A DNA stretch of 36,281 nucleotides from Candidatus Obscuribacterales bacterium (lineage in GTDB: Bacteria; Cyanobacteriota; Vampirovibrionia; Obscuribacterales; Obscuribacteraceae), in the NCBI GenBank assembly GCA_021732565.1, contig JAKFUT010000041.1, positions 1-36,281 of the forward strand. The letters are read 5' to 3'. Both the position numbers and the translations under genes were made by a program. The notes beneath the pieces were generated by a model, which was not told the origin of the DNA, ran no database searches, and saw nothing but the letters and a program-made list of their open reading frames with translations. Each line of letters opens with the position of its first letter. The first letter of the stretch is position 1. Shown here one piece after another: positions 8,874 to 17,592 of the stretch.

Positions 8874-9509
8874 CTAATCCAGGTTCTGCTGCGCCCACAG
8901 TGCAGCCTGGGTGCGGTCACGAACATTCAGTTGGGCAAGAATCTTGGTGATATGATTCTTCACCGTGCCTTCAGTTATATACAGGCTCTGTGCAATTTCC
9001 TTGTTGCTCTTTCCTTGTCCCAACAGCTTGAGAATCTCCAGCTCCCGGCCAGTGAACATGCTGTTCACATCTTCTTTCGGACCATTAGCCGGTGAACTCA
9101 ACTTGGAGAAAAGTTTTGGTGCAATGGTCGGTCCGAGTTGGGTGAATCCACTATGAACAGAGCGTATGGCCGCTGCCAGCTGCTCGGTGGGAGCGTCTTT
9201 TAACAAATATCCGGATGCACCTGCTTGCATTGCTTTTACAATATATTCGTCTTCGTCGAATGTGGTCAAAACCAGTACCCTTATCTCCGGGTGTTTCTCT
9301 TTTACAGACTTGGTAGCTGTTACTCCGTCCATAATTGGCATGCGGATGTCCATCAAAATAATGTCTGGACGTAATGACTCGGCCAGTGACACTGCCTCTT
9401 GTCCGTGTCCTGCCTGCCCTATTACCTGGAAGTCATCTTCCAACGAAAGTAGAGAGGCAAGCCCCTGGCGAATTAGTGTCTGGTCGTCTACGAGCATGAG
9501 GCGGATCAT
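8874..9509 (-). CDS. NarL/FixJ-family response regulator
   Basis: This 211-residue protein has a receiver domain (1-120) and a LuxR-type helix-turn-helix (about 145-210). The acidic pair D8-D9, the phospho-acceptor D54 (ILMDIRMP), T82 in LVLTTFDEDEY and the lysine in YLLKDAP are all present, so it should be phosphorylated. The DNA-binding part carries LTGRELEILKLLGQGKSNKEIA and TVKNHITKILAQL. The ATG overlaps the last four bases of the upstream kinase gene (9506-9509), so translation is probably coupled and the kinase is its partner. Target genes cannot be told from the sequence. Confidence 0.95.
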   Translation of the reverse strand: MIRLMLVDDQTLIRQGLASLLSLEDDFQVIGQAGHGQEAVSLAESLRPDIILMDIRMPIMDGVTATKSVKEKHPEIRVLVLTTFDEDEYIVKAMQAGASGYLLKDAPTEQLAAAIRSVHSGFTQLGPTIAPKLFSKLSSPANGPKEDVNSMFTGRELEILKLLGQGKSNKEIAQSLYITEGTVKNHITKILAQLNVRDRTQAALWAQQNLD

Positions 9510-10747
9510 AGGGGAATTATTACCTGCAGTTTGGTACCCTTCTCGGGTTGGCTGTCGATGGTCACAGTCCCGTGTAAGCTTTCTACCCGTTCTTGCATTC
9601 CTCTTATACCAAATCCGCCGCCAGTGTTGGATTTTTGCAACCCAACACCGTTATCCGACACATTAAGTTCAAGGTTACTGCCATCGTGCCTGAGTTCCAC
9701 CCTTGCTTCAGTGGCTTTAGCATGCTTCATTACATTGGTTAAGCATTCCTGAATTATTCTGTACAGCTGATAACCTGTAGCTGATGAAATCTCCGGTGTA
9801 TCTAGATGAACCTTCACCTGCAAGGCTTCCGTCTGTTGAATCTGGGCCGTCAGCGCATGCACTGCATCCTTGAATCTGAAATCGGGGTTGCGAATTGATT
9901 GCACCGCCATCCGCACATCGGTTAGTGACTGACTTGCCAATTGTTTGGCGACGTCCAGCGCTTCCGTTGCTCGGCTTTGATCTCTATCGAAAAATTTACG
10001 TGCAACTTCGATCTGAATATTCATTGACGTAAGCGTGTGGCCCAAACTGTCATGAATCTCTCGCGCTATTCTTGTGCGCTCTAGTTCCGTTGCTAGTTTT
10101 TCCACTTCTTTGCCAAGTCGTTCCGACTCCATGCGCAGCTTTTGTTCTAAGACCAGCTTCGATGTCAGAGTGCCGATTAGCACCATGAGTGCAAGCGCTG
10201 CATAGCAATTCACCAGCGAACCGAGGAGCATTTGAACTCCGGCCGCCACCGTGTACGGGTTCAGGTGCGCAGGCTGCAGGTCTTTGAGATAAACCTTGAA
10301 GCTGCCGTAAGCCACTTGGGCTAACAATGAGGCAACAAAGATTACAACCACACCTCGCCGGTCCAGAAGAAGGCACCCTTTTGCTACCGAAATCATATAA
10401 AGCGGGAACATGAATTTCGGTAGACCGGTAGCAGCTGAACCAGTGAGCAGAACTATTTCAAGAAAGAGGAAACACATTCGGTCCCAGTAAGTGCTTCGCA
10501 CGGGTTTGACGAAGCTTAGCAGAAAGACAACCAGAAGGAAGATCATGGAGATAACTAAGTTCGGTGCTTCGTCCGACGCCTTGATCGGGTCGATCAGCTG
10601 CACAGCCAAATGGCCAACAAGCGCTATTAGCAATAAAATCCATTCCAGGTAGATAATTTTCTTTAGCAGTGCCGCATCGAAAAATTGCAGCGTCTCCACG
10701 TCTTCTTCTTGTTGGAATTTCTTGCGTATTCTCTCAAGCCAGCGCAT
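9506..10747 (-). CDS. DesK/NarX-like sensor histidine kinase
   Basis: The N-terminal half holds about five or six hydrophobic segments (about 35-52, 65-82, 92-110, 113-127, 133-150, 170-195) with no large extracytoplasmic loop. It may therefore sense membrane state or an intramembrane signal. A coiled linker leads to a HisKA_3 dimerisation box with the phospho-acceptor H232 in REIHDSLGHTLTSMNIQIEVA. The ATPase domain shows the N-box region VMKHAKATEARV, the G1 box VSDNGVGL and the G2 box GGGFGIRGMQERV. The gene overlaps the response regulator by four bases, a typical two-component operon. It is complete and unremarkable in length (413 residues). Confidence 0.95.
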   Translation of the reverse strand: MRWLERIRKKFQQEEDVETLQFFDAALLKKIIYLEWILLLIALVGHLAVQLIDPIKASDEAPNLVISMIFLLVVFLLSFVKPVRSTYWDRMCFLFLEIVLLTGSAATGLPKFMFPLYMISVAKGCLLLDRRGVVVIFVASLLAQVAYGSFKVYLKDLQPAHLNPYTVAAGVQMLLGSLVNCYAALALMVLIGTLTSKLVLEQKLRMESERLGKEVEKLATELERTRIAREIHDSLGHTLTSMNIQIEVARKFFDRDQSRATEALDVAKQLASQSLTDVRMAVQSIRNPDFRFKDAVHALTAQIQQTEALQVKVHLDTPEISSATGYQLYRIIQECLTNVMKHAKATEARVELRHDGSNLELNVSDNGVGLQKSNTGGGFGIRGMQERVESLHGTVTIDSQPEKGTKLQVIIPL

Positions 10748-10872
10748 TTAAGCCCTCCGTGCCTTTCGGTGACCGCGGTCATTGTTGCCGATGACGAATG
10801 CTCGATGTGTTCGTGACCTGCATATCGCTAATATGGCTGGCACGGGTAGCGTCAGGTTCGGGAGTATCGGCT

Positions 10873-11151
10873 ATGCAACATGAGAGTCACCTCAGTCATT
10901 ATATTACGCTTCTACGATGTAGGAACACTGCAGAGTTATCGCGATCTCGAATAATAGTGGAGTTGGAGCAACCGAGATCGAGTACCAGGCTCACTAATAT
11001 CTACAAGGTTCGCTATGAGGGTATTTCCGATTGGGTTTCGTGTGAACGGCTTGGACAGCCATCCGGCGTGATGGAATGGTTATACATTGATAGCAGCGGA
11101 ACGCCCTCTATCTATTGGAATTCGATGAGCAAGTCGCTCATTCTTTTGTAA
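10873..11151 (+). CDS. Possible small protein of unknown function
   Basis: A 92-codon ORF begins at ATG 10873, with GGGAG at 10860-10864, eight bases upstream. The protein (starting MQHESHLSHYITLLRC) has mixed composition, with a beta-like stretch TNIYKVRYEGISDWVSC and an ending MEWLYIDSSGTPSIYW that looks protein-like. The frame stays open upstream to 10798. No family is recognised. It stands alone in an otherwise non-coding region, divergent from the histidine kinase, so it could also be chance; the ribosome-binding site is the main argument in its favour. Confidence 0.35.
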   Translation: MQHESHLSHYITLLRCRNTAELSRSRIIVELEQPRSSTRLTNIYKVRYEGISDWVSCERLGQPSGVMEWLYIDSSGTPSIYWNSMSKSLILL

Positions 11152-11810
11152 AGTAACCTGTTGCCGGGCTGAATGTTTGGGGTGAAGCGCATTGCCGGTT
11201 AAGAAGGGTAGAGCGCGAGAAGCGCGGTTGGGAAGCCGCAGCAACAGTAAAATTGCATGATAGATGTACAAATGAATGCCTGAGGACGCGGAATTAAAAT
11301 CTCACTTGCGCAGAAAGGAGAATGAACGATAGAGGATATGGAAGTAGACACTACAACCCCGGGGAACTCTTCACCAAAGAAAAGTGATTGAGTCAAACCC
11401 GTACCATCATCATGCCCACAAACGTGTTTGCTCAATGTTCCCTGTAGTGGGAAGTTTTCGTTGTTAGTGATCTCAGACTCGCATGAAGCTGGAATTGGGG
11501 TTCCGGCTCCATTTAGAAGTTTATGTCGTCGCGCCACCGGCTGTGATACTGCAGCGCTGTTGAAAAGCCTTTAGCCAGTGTCCTGCCTGTTCTCAATAGC
11601 TTCGTTCTATCAGGCTGGACTCTTGAACCGCCCTCTGCATACTCTTTGCGAGCATCCGAGCTCCTGAGGTCATCGCGCAGTAGTAATTGATACGTTTACC
11701 AGAAATAACGACTTCAGCAGCGAAGCTTGGCAAGGATCAGAGGTGAATGATTCTTTACATGGTTGTGAGTTGAATAGCTAGAGACGCACCTCGTAAATGC
11801 GGCTTAAATG

Positions 11811-11862
11811 TAAGCGCCCTGCGGCTCTGTTCCCTCGCCTCGCCCACGCTAGCCGCTCGTTT
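11811..11862 (+). repeat. Dispersed repeat, copy 1 (truncated at its 3' end)
   Basis: It begins TAAGCGCCCTGCGGCTCTG and contains CGCTAGCCGCTCG. GCGGCT near the left end can pair with AGCCGC near the right end, giving a stem-loop. It lacks the terminal GCGCCAGACG seen in copies 2 and 3 and lies 17 bases before copy 2. Confidence 0.7.
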
Positions 11863-11879
11863 CAACCTCGCTTCAACGG

Positions 11880-11944
11880 TAAGCTCTCCCTGCGGCTCTG
11901 TTCCCTCGCCTCGTCCGCGCTAGCCGCTCGGTTCGCGCCAGACG
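11880..11944 (+). repeat. Dispersed repeat, copy 2
   Basis: This 65-bp unit starts TAAGCTCTCCCTGCGGCTC and ends GCGCCAGACG. It is the same length as, and collinear with, the copy at 28033-28097, with about ten differences. GCGGCT and AGCCGC arms allow a stem-loop. Confidence 0.75.
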
Positions 11945-11948
11945 ATTC

Positions 11949-11990
11949 ATAGACGTCTATCGTATATACAAGTGTTGTGGGACTTCACAA
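11949..11990 (+). promoter_or_regulatory. Cluster of palindromes upstream of the c-di-GMP gene
   Basis: ATAGACGTCTAT (11949-11960) is a perfect 12-bp palindrome. It is followed by GTATATAC (11962-11969) and by TTGTG/CACAA arms separated by six bases (11975-11990). They lie about 120-160 bases before the GTG at 12113. A regulator-binding region is plausible but unproven; no clear -35/-10 pair is seen. Confidence 0.3.
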
Positions 11991-12112
11991 ATTACAGTCG
12001 GTAACGGTCTTTTTGACCGATAGAGATCCTCGCCGGTTGCCAAATCTGTTAAACTCAGATCTGGTGGGGCATATCCGGAATATATGCCAGGCGGCGAATT
12101 GATTTCCAGCAA

Positions 12113-14959
12113 GTGACCAGCGGGCAAAATCCAGGTGGAACCAAGAATCCTTTCGGTGACGGCAGCCGCGAGATATCGAACAGCGGCAATTCGGGAGCTG
12201 GCACGATACCGGGTCAAGAGCTTGATGCTGTCCGCCGTCATATCTGCCATATCCTCGGGTTTGACTATGGATTAATCGATATTGTCCGCGGTGACGAAAT
12301 AATAAATGTCATCACTTTTGTCAGCGAAGAATCTGATGCAGTAGATGAAACTCCGCTGGAGCAGTTGGAAGATGAAAACCATGAACTGCTCTCCAACGCT
12401 AATAGTGAAATATCTCGCGGTGTGGTCCGTACGCTGCAGCCAATAATAAGTAAGGCCTTTGTCAAAAAACGAGAGCGCAGTCGAGATGAAGAACAGCGGA
12501 ATGCGTTTCCGTATATTGTTGTGCCGATTCTCGAAGGATATGATCAAAGCAAAACTGTTCTCAAAGGATTAATCCGGTTGGTTTCCTTTGATCCCGAGCG
12601 CGAAATTGATCCCAGTGATATGCAGACTTTGAAAATAGTCGGCCAACATCTCTCCACCCGTTTGCCCGGGCTAGCGCAGGTAGCGGCGGCAGTTGGCGTT
12701 CCAGGAGATCTCGAGACAAAACACGTGTTACTGGTGCACAACAATCGCGTGGTGCGACGACGATTCTCTCGTTCTCTATCGGGCGGGGGATATCGCGTTT
12801 CAGAAACTGACGAAGTCAATCGCGCCATTGATGTGCTTGAAGATGGAGCCGTCGACATCATGGTAGTCGACAATACGCTTCAAACCGAAGCTGGCGAGCC
12901 CTTCTACAAAGAAGCGAAGCAAAAACCTTCGGGGCGGTACATTCCGCTCATATTGGTGACCGGGGAGAACATTACCACGGTCAAGGTTGATGGACTCAAC
13001 GCTGGAGCGGATGATTGCGTAGACGAAAATTGTGTTGAAGCTGAGCTTCTTGCCCGTGTGCGCACTTTAATTAGAGTGCGCAAAACTGAGACGGAACTGG
13101 CAATGCAATTGAAGCTGTTAGAGGATTATACCCAGCGTCTCGAGCAAGTGAGCGAACGTGAGAGGCTGACCAGCGCGCAGATTAGTCGTAGCAACAAAGA
13201 ACTGGAACTTCTCAATACCCGATTGGCCGAAGAGAAGTACAAAACCGAAATTCGCCGTGGTCAGGATGCACTTTTGCATAAGATCTCGAACATTCTGCGC
13301 AAATCGTTCAACATTGATGAAAATATTCAAGAAATGTTCGATCATCTTTCGGAATGGTTTCAGCTCGACTGTTGTTTCGTTGTTCTTCCCGGTGAAGACC
13401 CTCATGATACGGTACGACTGGAATCATTTACCAATCCGTCTTATTCGGTGGTAGACAAAGATCGAGATCTGCGCATACTGGAAATTTTCCAGGCGAATTT
13501 CAACGATCAAGAAACTGTGCTTGTGAGCGATGTCAAACGAGATAAGCGTATTGAGCCTTTGCGCCGGGATGTGCTATCTCACTATCATCTCTATTCGATT
13601 TTCTATATTCCTATCAGTTATGACGAGAAACTGCTGGGCCTGCTCGGCGGGCACAAATGTGAATCGGAGCATGTATGGAGCACCGACAACCAGCATTTCT
13701 TGCAGCAGGTAGGCGATCAACTGGCGATTGGTCTGACCAACGTTCGGCTCTATAAACGAGTTGAGCGACAAGCCACCACTGATGGTTTGACGAATCTATT
13801 CAACCATCGAACCGGTCAAGAAAAACTGAGCGAACAACTTCGTCTTGCTGAGCGTTATGAACGAAACTTGTGCGTGGTAATGATCGACGTTGACCATTTT
13901 AAATCGATCAATGATACGTATGGTCACCCCGTTGGCGACACGGTTTTGAAAACAGTGGCGCAGATAATAAAGCGAGACTGTCGGGATGTTGATATTCCCG
14001 TTCGCTATGGCGGTGAGGAATTCCTTCTGATTTTGCCTGAAGTCAACCGAGAAGGTGCAGTTGTGGTCGCCGAGCGACTGCGAAAAACTTTGAGTAAGGA
14101 AGTTATTGGACACGAAACCATTCAAGTGACAGTGACTGCGTCACTGGGTGTGGCATGTTATCCGGATGATGCAGTTACACAGCATCAATTGTTGGAGTTG
14201 GCCGACAAAGCGCTATACATGTCAAAACGTATGGGACGCAACCAGGTGCATACAGCGGCGGATCTCACGTTTCCTGAGTATCGAGAACCAGATAAGGTGG
14301 CTCCACCGGCGGCATCAGCGCCGGCGACTGCTCAGCGCAGGCCACCGACCCAGGCTCAACAGCAGGAAGAAGAGCTCGGGTTGGTTCCGGAAGTTGTGGA
14401 GACTGTAAAGAGAATGGCTGGAGCACTTTACTCCAAGTCCGAATATAACAAGGTTCACCATCTTGAAACGGCGCGTTTTTCTGAAATGGTAGCGAAAGTG
14501 CTGGGACTCTCTCCCAAGCAGGTTGAACAAATTCGGGTTGCCAGTCTGCTGCATGATGTCGGGTTATTGCACGTTCCGGAAGACATCTTGAACAAACAAG
14601 GGCAAGTCACCGCCGAGGAACTGAAAATTCTCATGCAACATCCCACCCTCGGTGCGGAGATGCTGCGTTCAATTCCGGCACTAAGAGAGATTTGCGATAT
14701 CCTGGAAAATCACCATGAATGCTGGGACGGAACGGGCTACCCGCGCGGATTGAAAGGCGAAGAAATTCCGCTGGCAGCGCGCATCGTAGCGATTGTAGAT
14801 GCGTATCATGCGATGATCAGCGATCGTCCTTACCGTGCGGCGATGACTCAAGAGAAAGCCAAACGTGTGCTGAAGGCTAGTGCCAATACCCAGTTCGATC
14901 CATTTCTGGTTGATATTTTTCTTGCTGTTCTGGCCGAACTTGAAGTTTCCGGCAATTAA
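12113..14959 (+). CDS. Bifunctional c-di-GMP protein: GAF-like, degenerate REC, GAF, GGDEF, HD-GYP
   Basis: This 948-residue cytoplasmic protein can in principle both make and degrade c-di-GMP. Residues 40-200 look GAF-like. Residues 205-325 form a receiver in which D253 (VVDNT) is kept, but the acidic pair has become HNN (VLLVHNN) and the conserved lysine is lost (DDCVDEN), so phosphorylation is doubtful. A coiled coil (about 325-380) leads to a second GAF (385-545). The GGDEF domain has an intact GGEEF (633-637) and a matching inhibitory RxxD site (RDVD, five residues upstream). A Pro/Gln-rich linker (about 720-750) precedes HD-GYP with H814-D815 and HHECWDGTGYP (867 onward), both intact. 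The start is a GTG with a weak upstream AGCAAG; other starts are possible. The gene stands alone. Confidence 0.93.
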   Translation: MTSGQNPGGTKNPFGDGSREISNSGNSGAGTIPGQELDAVRRHICHILGFDYGLIDIVRGDEIINVITFVSEESDAVDETPLEQLEDENHELLSNANSEISRGVVRTLQPIISKAFVKKRERSRDEEQRNAFPYIVVPILEGYDQSKTVLKGLIRLVSFDPEREIDPSDMQTLKIVGQHLSTRLPGLAQVAAAVGVPGDLETKHVLLVHNNRVVRRRFSRSLSGGGYRVSETDEVNRAIDVLEDGAVDIMVVDNTLQTEAGEPFYKEAKQKPSGRYIPLILVTGENITTVKVDGLNAGADDCVDENCVEAELLARVRTLIRVRKTETELAMQLKLLEDYTQRLEQVSERERLTSAQISRSNKELELLNTRLAEEKYKTEIRRGQDALLHKISNILRKSFNIDENIQEMFDHLSEWFQLDCCFVVLPGEDPHDTVRLESFTNPSYSVVDKDRDLRILEIFQANFNDQETVLVSDVKRDKRIEPLRRDVLSHYHLYSIFYIPISYDEKLLGLLGGHKCESEHVWSTDNQHFLQQVGDQLAIGLTNVRLYKRVERQATTDGLTNLFNHRTGQEKLSEQLRLAERYERNLCVVMIDVDHFKSINDTYGHPVGDTVLKTVAQIIKRDCRDVDIPVRYGGEEFLLILPEVNREGAVVVAERLRKTLSKEVIGHETIQVTVTASLGVACYPDDAVTQHQLLELADKALYMSKRMGRNQVHTAADLTFPEYREPDKVAPPAASAPATAQRRPPTQAQQQEEELGLVPEVVETVKRMAGALYSKSEYNKVHHLETARFSEMVAKVLGLSPKQVEQIRVASLLHDVGLLHVPEDILNKQGQVTAEELKILMQHPTLGAEMLRSIPALREICDILENHHECWDGTGYPRGLKGEEIPLAARIVAIVDAYHAMISDRPYRAAMTQEKAKRVLKASANTQFDPFLVDIFLAVLAELEVSGN

Positions 14960-15218
14960 ACACCTCTATCAATCTCTTGTGACGCTTGTGTTCCTCATCG
15001 GTATACGGGTCTTGAAAGCTGGATTGCTTATTCTGATCTGAGGTTATCTCCAATCGGATTGCTCCGGACCAGCGACCGTGCCGATAGACCACGTGCAAGG
15101 CGGAGCGGACTCTGAATATCCCCGGGGCTTTCGTCGGTTGAATGCATCCATGGCTCGATTTTAGAGAGGGCCGGGACGAGAGATGGGCTCTTCGTATCAC
15201 GCTCCACCTCACAAAGAA

Positions 15219-15299
15219 GAGCAAACCCTCGGCTGGACGACCGAGGGTTTGCGACACACAACAAGGAGAGAAAACTTCAACTAGATTCTCTATGCCTCC
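15219..15299 (+). promoter_or_regulatory. Structured leader unit, copy 1
   Basis: GCAAACCCTCGG (15221-15232) pairs perfectly with 15241-15252 around the 8-base loop CTGGACGA. AAGGAGA follows at 15263-15269, then TCAACTA and ATGCCTCCC. Copy 2 has the same order of elements. The hairpin has no T-tract on the plus strand; on the minus strand it is followed by TCTTCTTTG, so a minus-strand terminator is an alternative. Confidence 0.55.
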
Positions 15300-15342
15300 C
15301 ATATGCGTTTCTCTAACATGTCTGGCTTTTTTCATCAAAAAA

Positions 15343-15446
15343 GCACAAACCCCGGCTGGAGGACCGGGGATGCAACAAACTACAAGATGCAGGAAGAGGA
15401 AAAACAAGGAGAATCAACTATGTTATTCATGCCACCCGCCACTTAC
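15343..15446 (+). promoter_or_regulatory. Structured leader unit, copy 2
   Basis: CCCCGG (15351-15356) pairs with 15365-15370 around an 8-base loop CTGGAGGA, nearly the same loop as copy 1. AAGGAGA follows at 15406-15412, then TCAACTATG. The ATG at 15420 is seven bases after AAGGAGA and would start only a 10-residue peptide. An A/T hairpin, GCTTTTTT/AAAAAAGC (15325-15344), lies just before it. Confidence 0.5.
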
Positions 15447-15675
15447 TTCTAAACCCCGTCGCAGATTTCCAAGAAAATTTTTCGGGTCGAATTTGAACTC
15501 GGTTGCAGATCGTTGTCGGCAGTATTTCGGGAACGGCGGCTTCAATGAGCCGGGCGATGGCTACCTGGCTCCGAACCGGTAGAGTTATCATCGTCTCCCG
15601 GGCTTCTTTACGTCGAGTTTGGACCGGCGCTGGTTTGAGTACAATGCGATCATGTCCGAAGAGGGTAGGGATTGC

Positions 15676-17592
15676 ATGAGCTTTAAACACAAACTCTTGC
15701 CTGGAACTGTGCTGGCGGACCGTTACGAGATTGTCGAATCCGCCGGCGAAGGCGGAATGGGCGCACTATACCGCGCGCGGCACCTTCACGTGGAGCGTCA
15801 GGTCGCGGTAAAGGTTCTGCTCAGCACCGTTGACAACGACGCGGCTCATAAGCGATTCATTCAGGAAGCTAAAATTGCAGGCTCACTCTCGCATACCAAC
15901 CTGGTCTCAGTCTATGATTTCGGGAAGACGGCGGAGGGCATTCCTTTCCTGGTGATGGACTTTCTTGAGGGCGTTACGTTATCAGCGGTGATGCTGAAGA
16001 ACCATGCGTTGCAACCGGAGCAAGTTCTGGACATTATGATTCAGCTCTGCGAAGGACTGAGGCACGCCCACTCGAAAGGACTCATTCACCGCGATCTCAA
16101 GCCCAGCAACGTAATGCTGCTGGATGAAGACGGGCGCACAGTTGTTAAGATAATGGATTTTGGAATCGCTAAGAAAGTCGATGATACGCAGCATCTAACT
16201 AAGACCGGTGAAGTGTTTGGAAGCCCGCTGTATATGAGTCCGGAACAGTGTCAAGGACAGGTGCTTGATGCAAGGTCAGACATATACTCAATTGGCTGTA
16301 TGATTTTTGAAATGGTGTCCGGCCAGGTTCCGCTGAGGGGCGAAAACACACTGCAAACAATTTGCAAGCACCTTACTGAAACCCCTCAAGCTTTGTCGGC
16401 AATTTGTAAGGTACCTCATGAACTTGAGGTTATTGTGGAACGCTGCCTCCAAAAAGATCCCAACCAGCGATTTCAAACAGTTTCGGAATTGCTGAAGGCA
16501 TTGCGTTCGGCTGTTCAAGCGTCTGGTTCGTTGAAGGAATCCGACTCCGCACCGCGCACGGTAAAGATGACAGCCGGGTCGGTTTCGCCCGGGGTTCTTA
16601 AGGTGGAATCGACATCGGCGCAACCATTGGAACGCAAATCAACTCGAGTTCTTGCCATAAGTGCCATTGCCGTTGCGTCTCTCACGGGGATTGGGTTTGC
16701 GGTGGGAATTCCTCTCATGACCAAGCAAAGCAGACAAAGAGGGGCGCCACCGATTATGGTGGCTCGTTCGCAGTCAAACTTATCAACGGTCACTAACCCG
16801 ACCCGTCCGCCAGATCACAGTAACATCGGGACACCTGAATCGGTAACTCCTACTAATTCAACCTCTGGTCCAGACACCGGATTTTCGTCTGCAGATTCAC
16901 CAGGTGGCAAACCGCTAGAAACTACGCACTCTGCGCATTCCACCACGGTGGAACCTGAAGTCGAAGAGGCTACGAAAAAGCAGCCCGCAGGCGGAGATAC
17001 CCCTGAAACAGACAAGCCACCGGCAGATAAGCCGCAAATTAATAAGCCGCCAGAAAAGATTCCGGTGCACATCGATTCCACTGGTCCGCAACAATTTCCA
17101 GTCCCGGCACCCATTGATGTGAACAAAGTCGCTACGTCTCCAGCCTCCCCGGTGGGTCGAACGACAGCGGTACAGGCTGCGTCTCCTCCCCAACCGGCAG
17201 CGACTCCGCCACAAGCAGAGGAAGAGAGACTGCGCACTGAGACGAAGAAGTGTCTTGCTGAGGCTGAGAAGCAGATTGACTCTCTTATTGGCGATGCGGT
17301 TTGGACAGTTGATTGGAGTTCCCTTGACGCGGCAGCGCTTGAGCATGTGTCAAACCAGGGAATTGACAAAATTCGAGAAGCCATCGAAGAGATCTGCCAT
17401 GATTCAATTGGTCGAGACTCCTTGCGCGGCAAACTGCGCAAGATAGTCGTCAGGAACGTAAAGGAAAAAATTCTGAAACGGCTGACCTTCAAGGACGGCA
17501 CATTGGAGGTACAGGCCTCGTGGTCGTGCGGTGATTGGGATTATTATCCTCACACAAGAGAATTAGTTCAGGTCATAGAGAACGGGTTGTAA
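15676..17592 (+). CDS. Membrane-anchored Ser/Thr protein kinase
   Basis: A canonical Hanks-type kinase domain fills residues 10-285: glycine loop GEGGMGALY, VAVK lysine K46, HRDLKPSN (H138-D140), DFG at 161-163, SPLYMSPEQ, and DARSDIYSIGCMIFEMVSG. All catalytic residues are present, so it should be active. One TM segment follows (about 325-347, LAISAIAVASLTGIGFAVG), then a long Pro/Thr/Ser-rich extracytoplasmic stretch and a C-terminal helical-plus-beta domain (about 520-639) with a CGDW motif, presumably the sensor. I chose ATG 15676 because GAGGGTAGGG lies just upstream; ATG 15652 and TTG 15619 are in frame and possible. The layout matches PknB-like kinases except that the sensor is not PASTA. 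No partner phosphatase is seen in the window. Confidence 0.93.
   Translation: MSFKHKLLPGTVLADRYEIVESAGEGGMGALYRARHLHVERQVAVKVLLSTVDNDAAHKRFIQEAKIAGSLSHTNLVSVYDFGKTAEGIPFLVMDFLEGVTLSAVMLKNHALQPEQVLDIMIQLCEGLRHAHSKGLIHRDLKPSNVMLLDEDGRTVVKIMDFGIAKKVDDTQHLTKTGEVFGSPLYMSPEQCQGQVLDARSDIYSIGCMIFEMVSGQVPLRGENTLQTICKHLTETPQALSAICKVPHELEVIVERCLQKDPNQRFQTVSELLKALRSAVQASGSLKESDSAPRTVKMTAGSVSPGVLKVESTSAQPLERKSTRVLAISAIAVASLTGIGFAVGIPLMTKQSRQRGAPPIMVARSQSNLSTVTNPTRPPDHSNIGTPESVTPTNSTSGPDTGFSSADSPGGKPLETTHSAHSTTVEPEVEEATKKQPAGGDTPETDKPPADKPQINKPPEKIPVHIDSTGPQQFPVPAPIDVNKVATSPASPVGRTTAVQAASPPQPAATPPQAEEERLRTETKKCLAEAEKQIDSLIGDAVWTVDWSSLDAAALEHVSNQGIDKIREAIEEICHDSIGRDSLRGKLRKIVVRNVKEKILKRLTFKDGTLEVQASWSCGDWDYYPHTRELVQVIENGL

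Larger units (their letters stand above)
11152..12112. other. Long non-coding stretch with repeats and palindromes
   Basis: No gene is supported here. The stretch contains two copies of a 52-65 bp dispersed repeat (11811-11862 and 11880-11944), a 12-bp perfect palindrome at 11949-11960 and a TTGTG/CACAA inverted pair at 11975-11990, all leading to the c-di-GMP gene. A 19-codon ATG frame at about 11320 has a purine-rich leader, but the spacing is too short for a ribosome-binding site. Confidence 0.5.
14960..15675 (+). other. Non-coding leader region of the Ser/Thr kinase
   Basis: This 716-base gap has no convincing gene. Small ORFs run through it, but they cross strong hairpins and have atypical composition. 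The notable content is a duplicated hairpin plus AAGGAGA unit (15219-15446), described separately. No clear promoter for the kinase at 15676 was recognised. Confidence 0.5.

Noticed and set aside
11318-11389. 19-codon ATG frame after AAAGGAG
   Set aside because: Only one base separates GGAG from ATG, too close for initiation, and the peptide shows no recognisable feature.
15221-15252. Intrinsic terminator of the c-di-GMP gene
   Set aside because: It lies over 260 bases past the stop and has no T-tract on the plus strand.
15142-15582. 146-residue plus-strand ORF in the kinase leader
   Set aside because: It runs through two strong hairpins and lacks a ribosome-binding site; composition is not protein-like.
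16815-17501. 228-residue minus-strand ORF
   Set aside because: It is an antisense shadow of the Pro/Ser/Thr-rich part of the Ser/Thr kinase.
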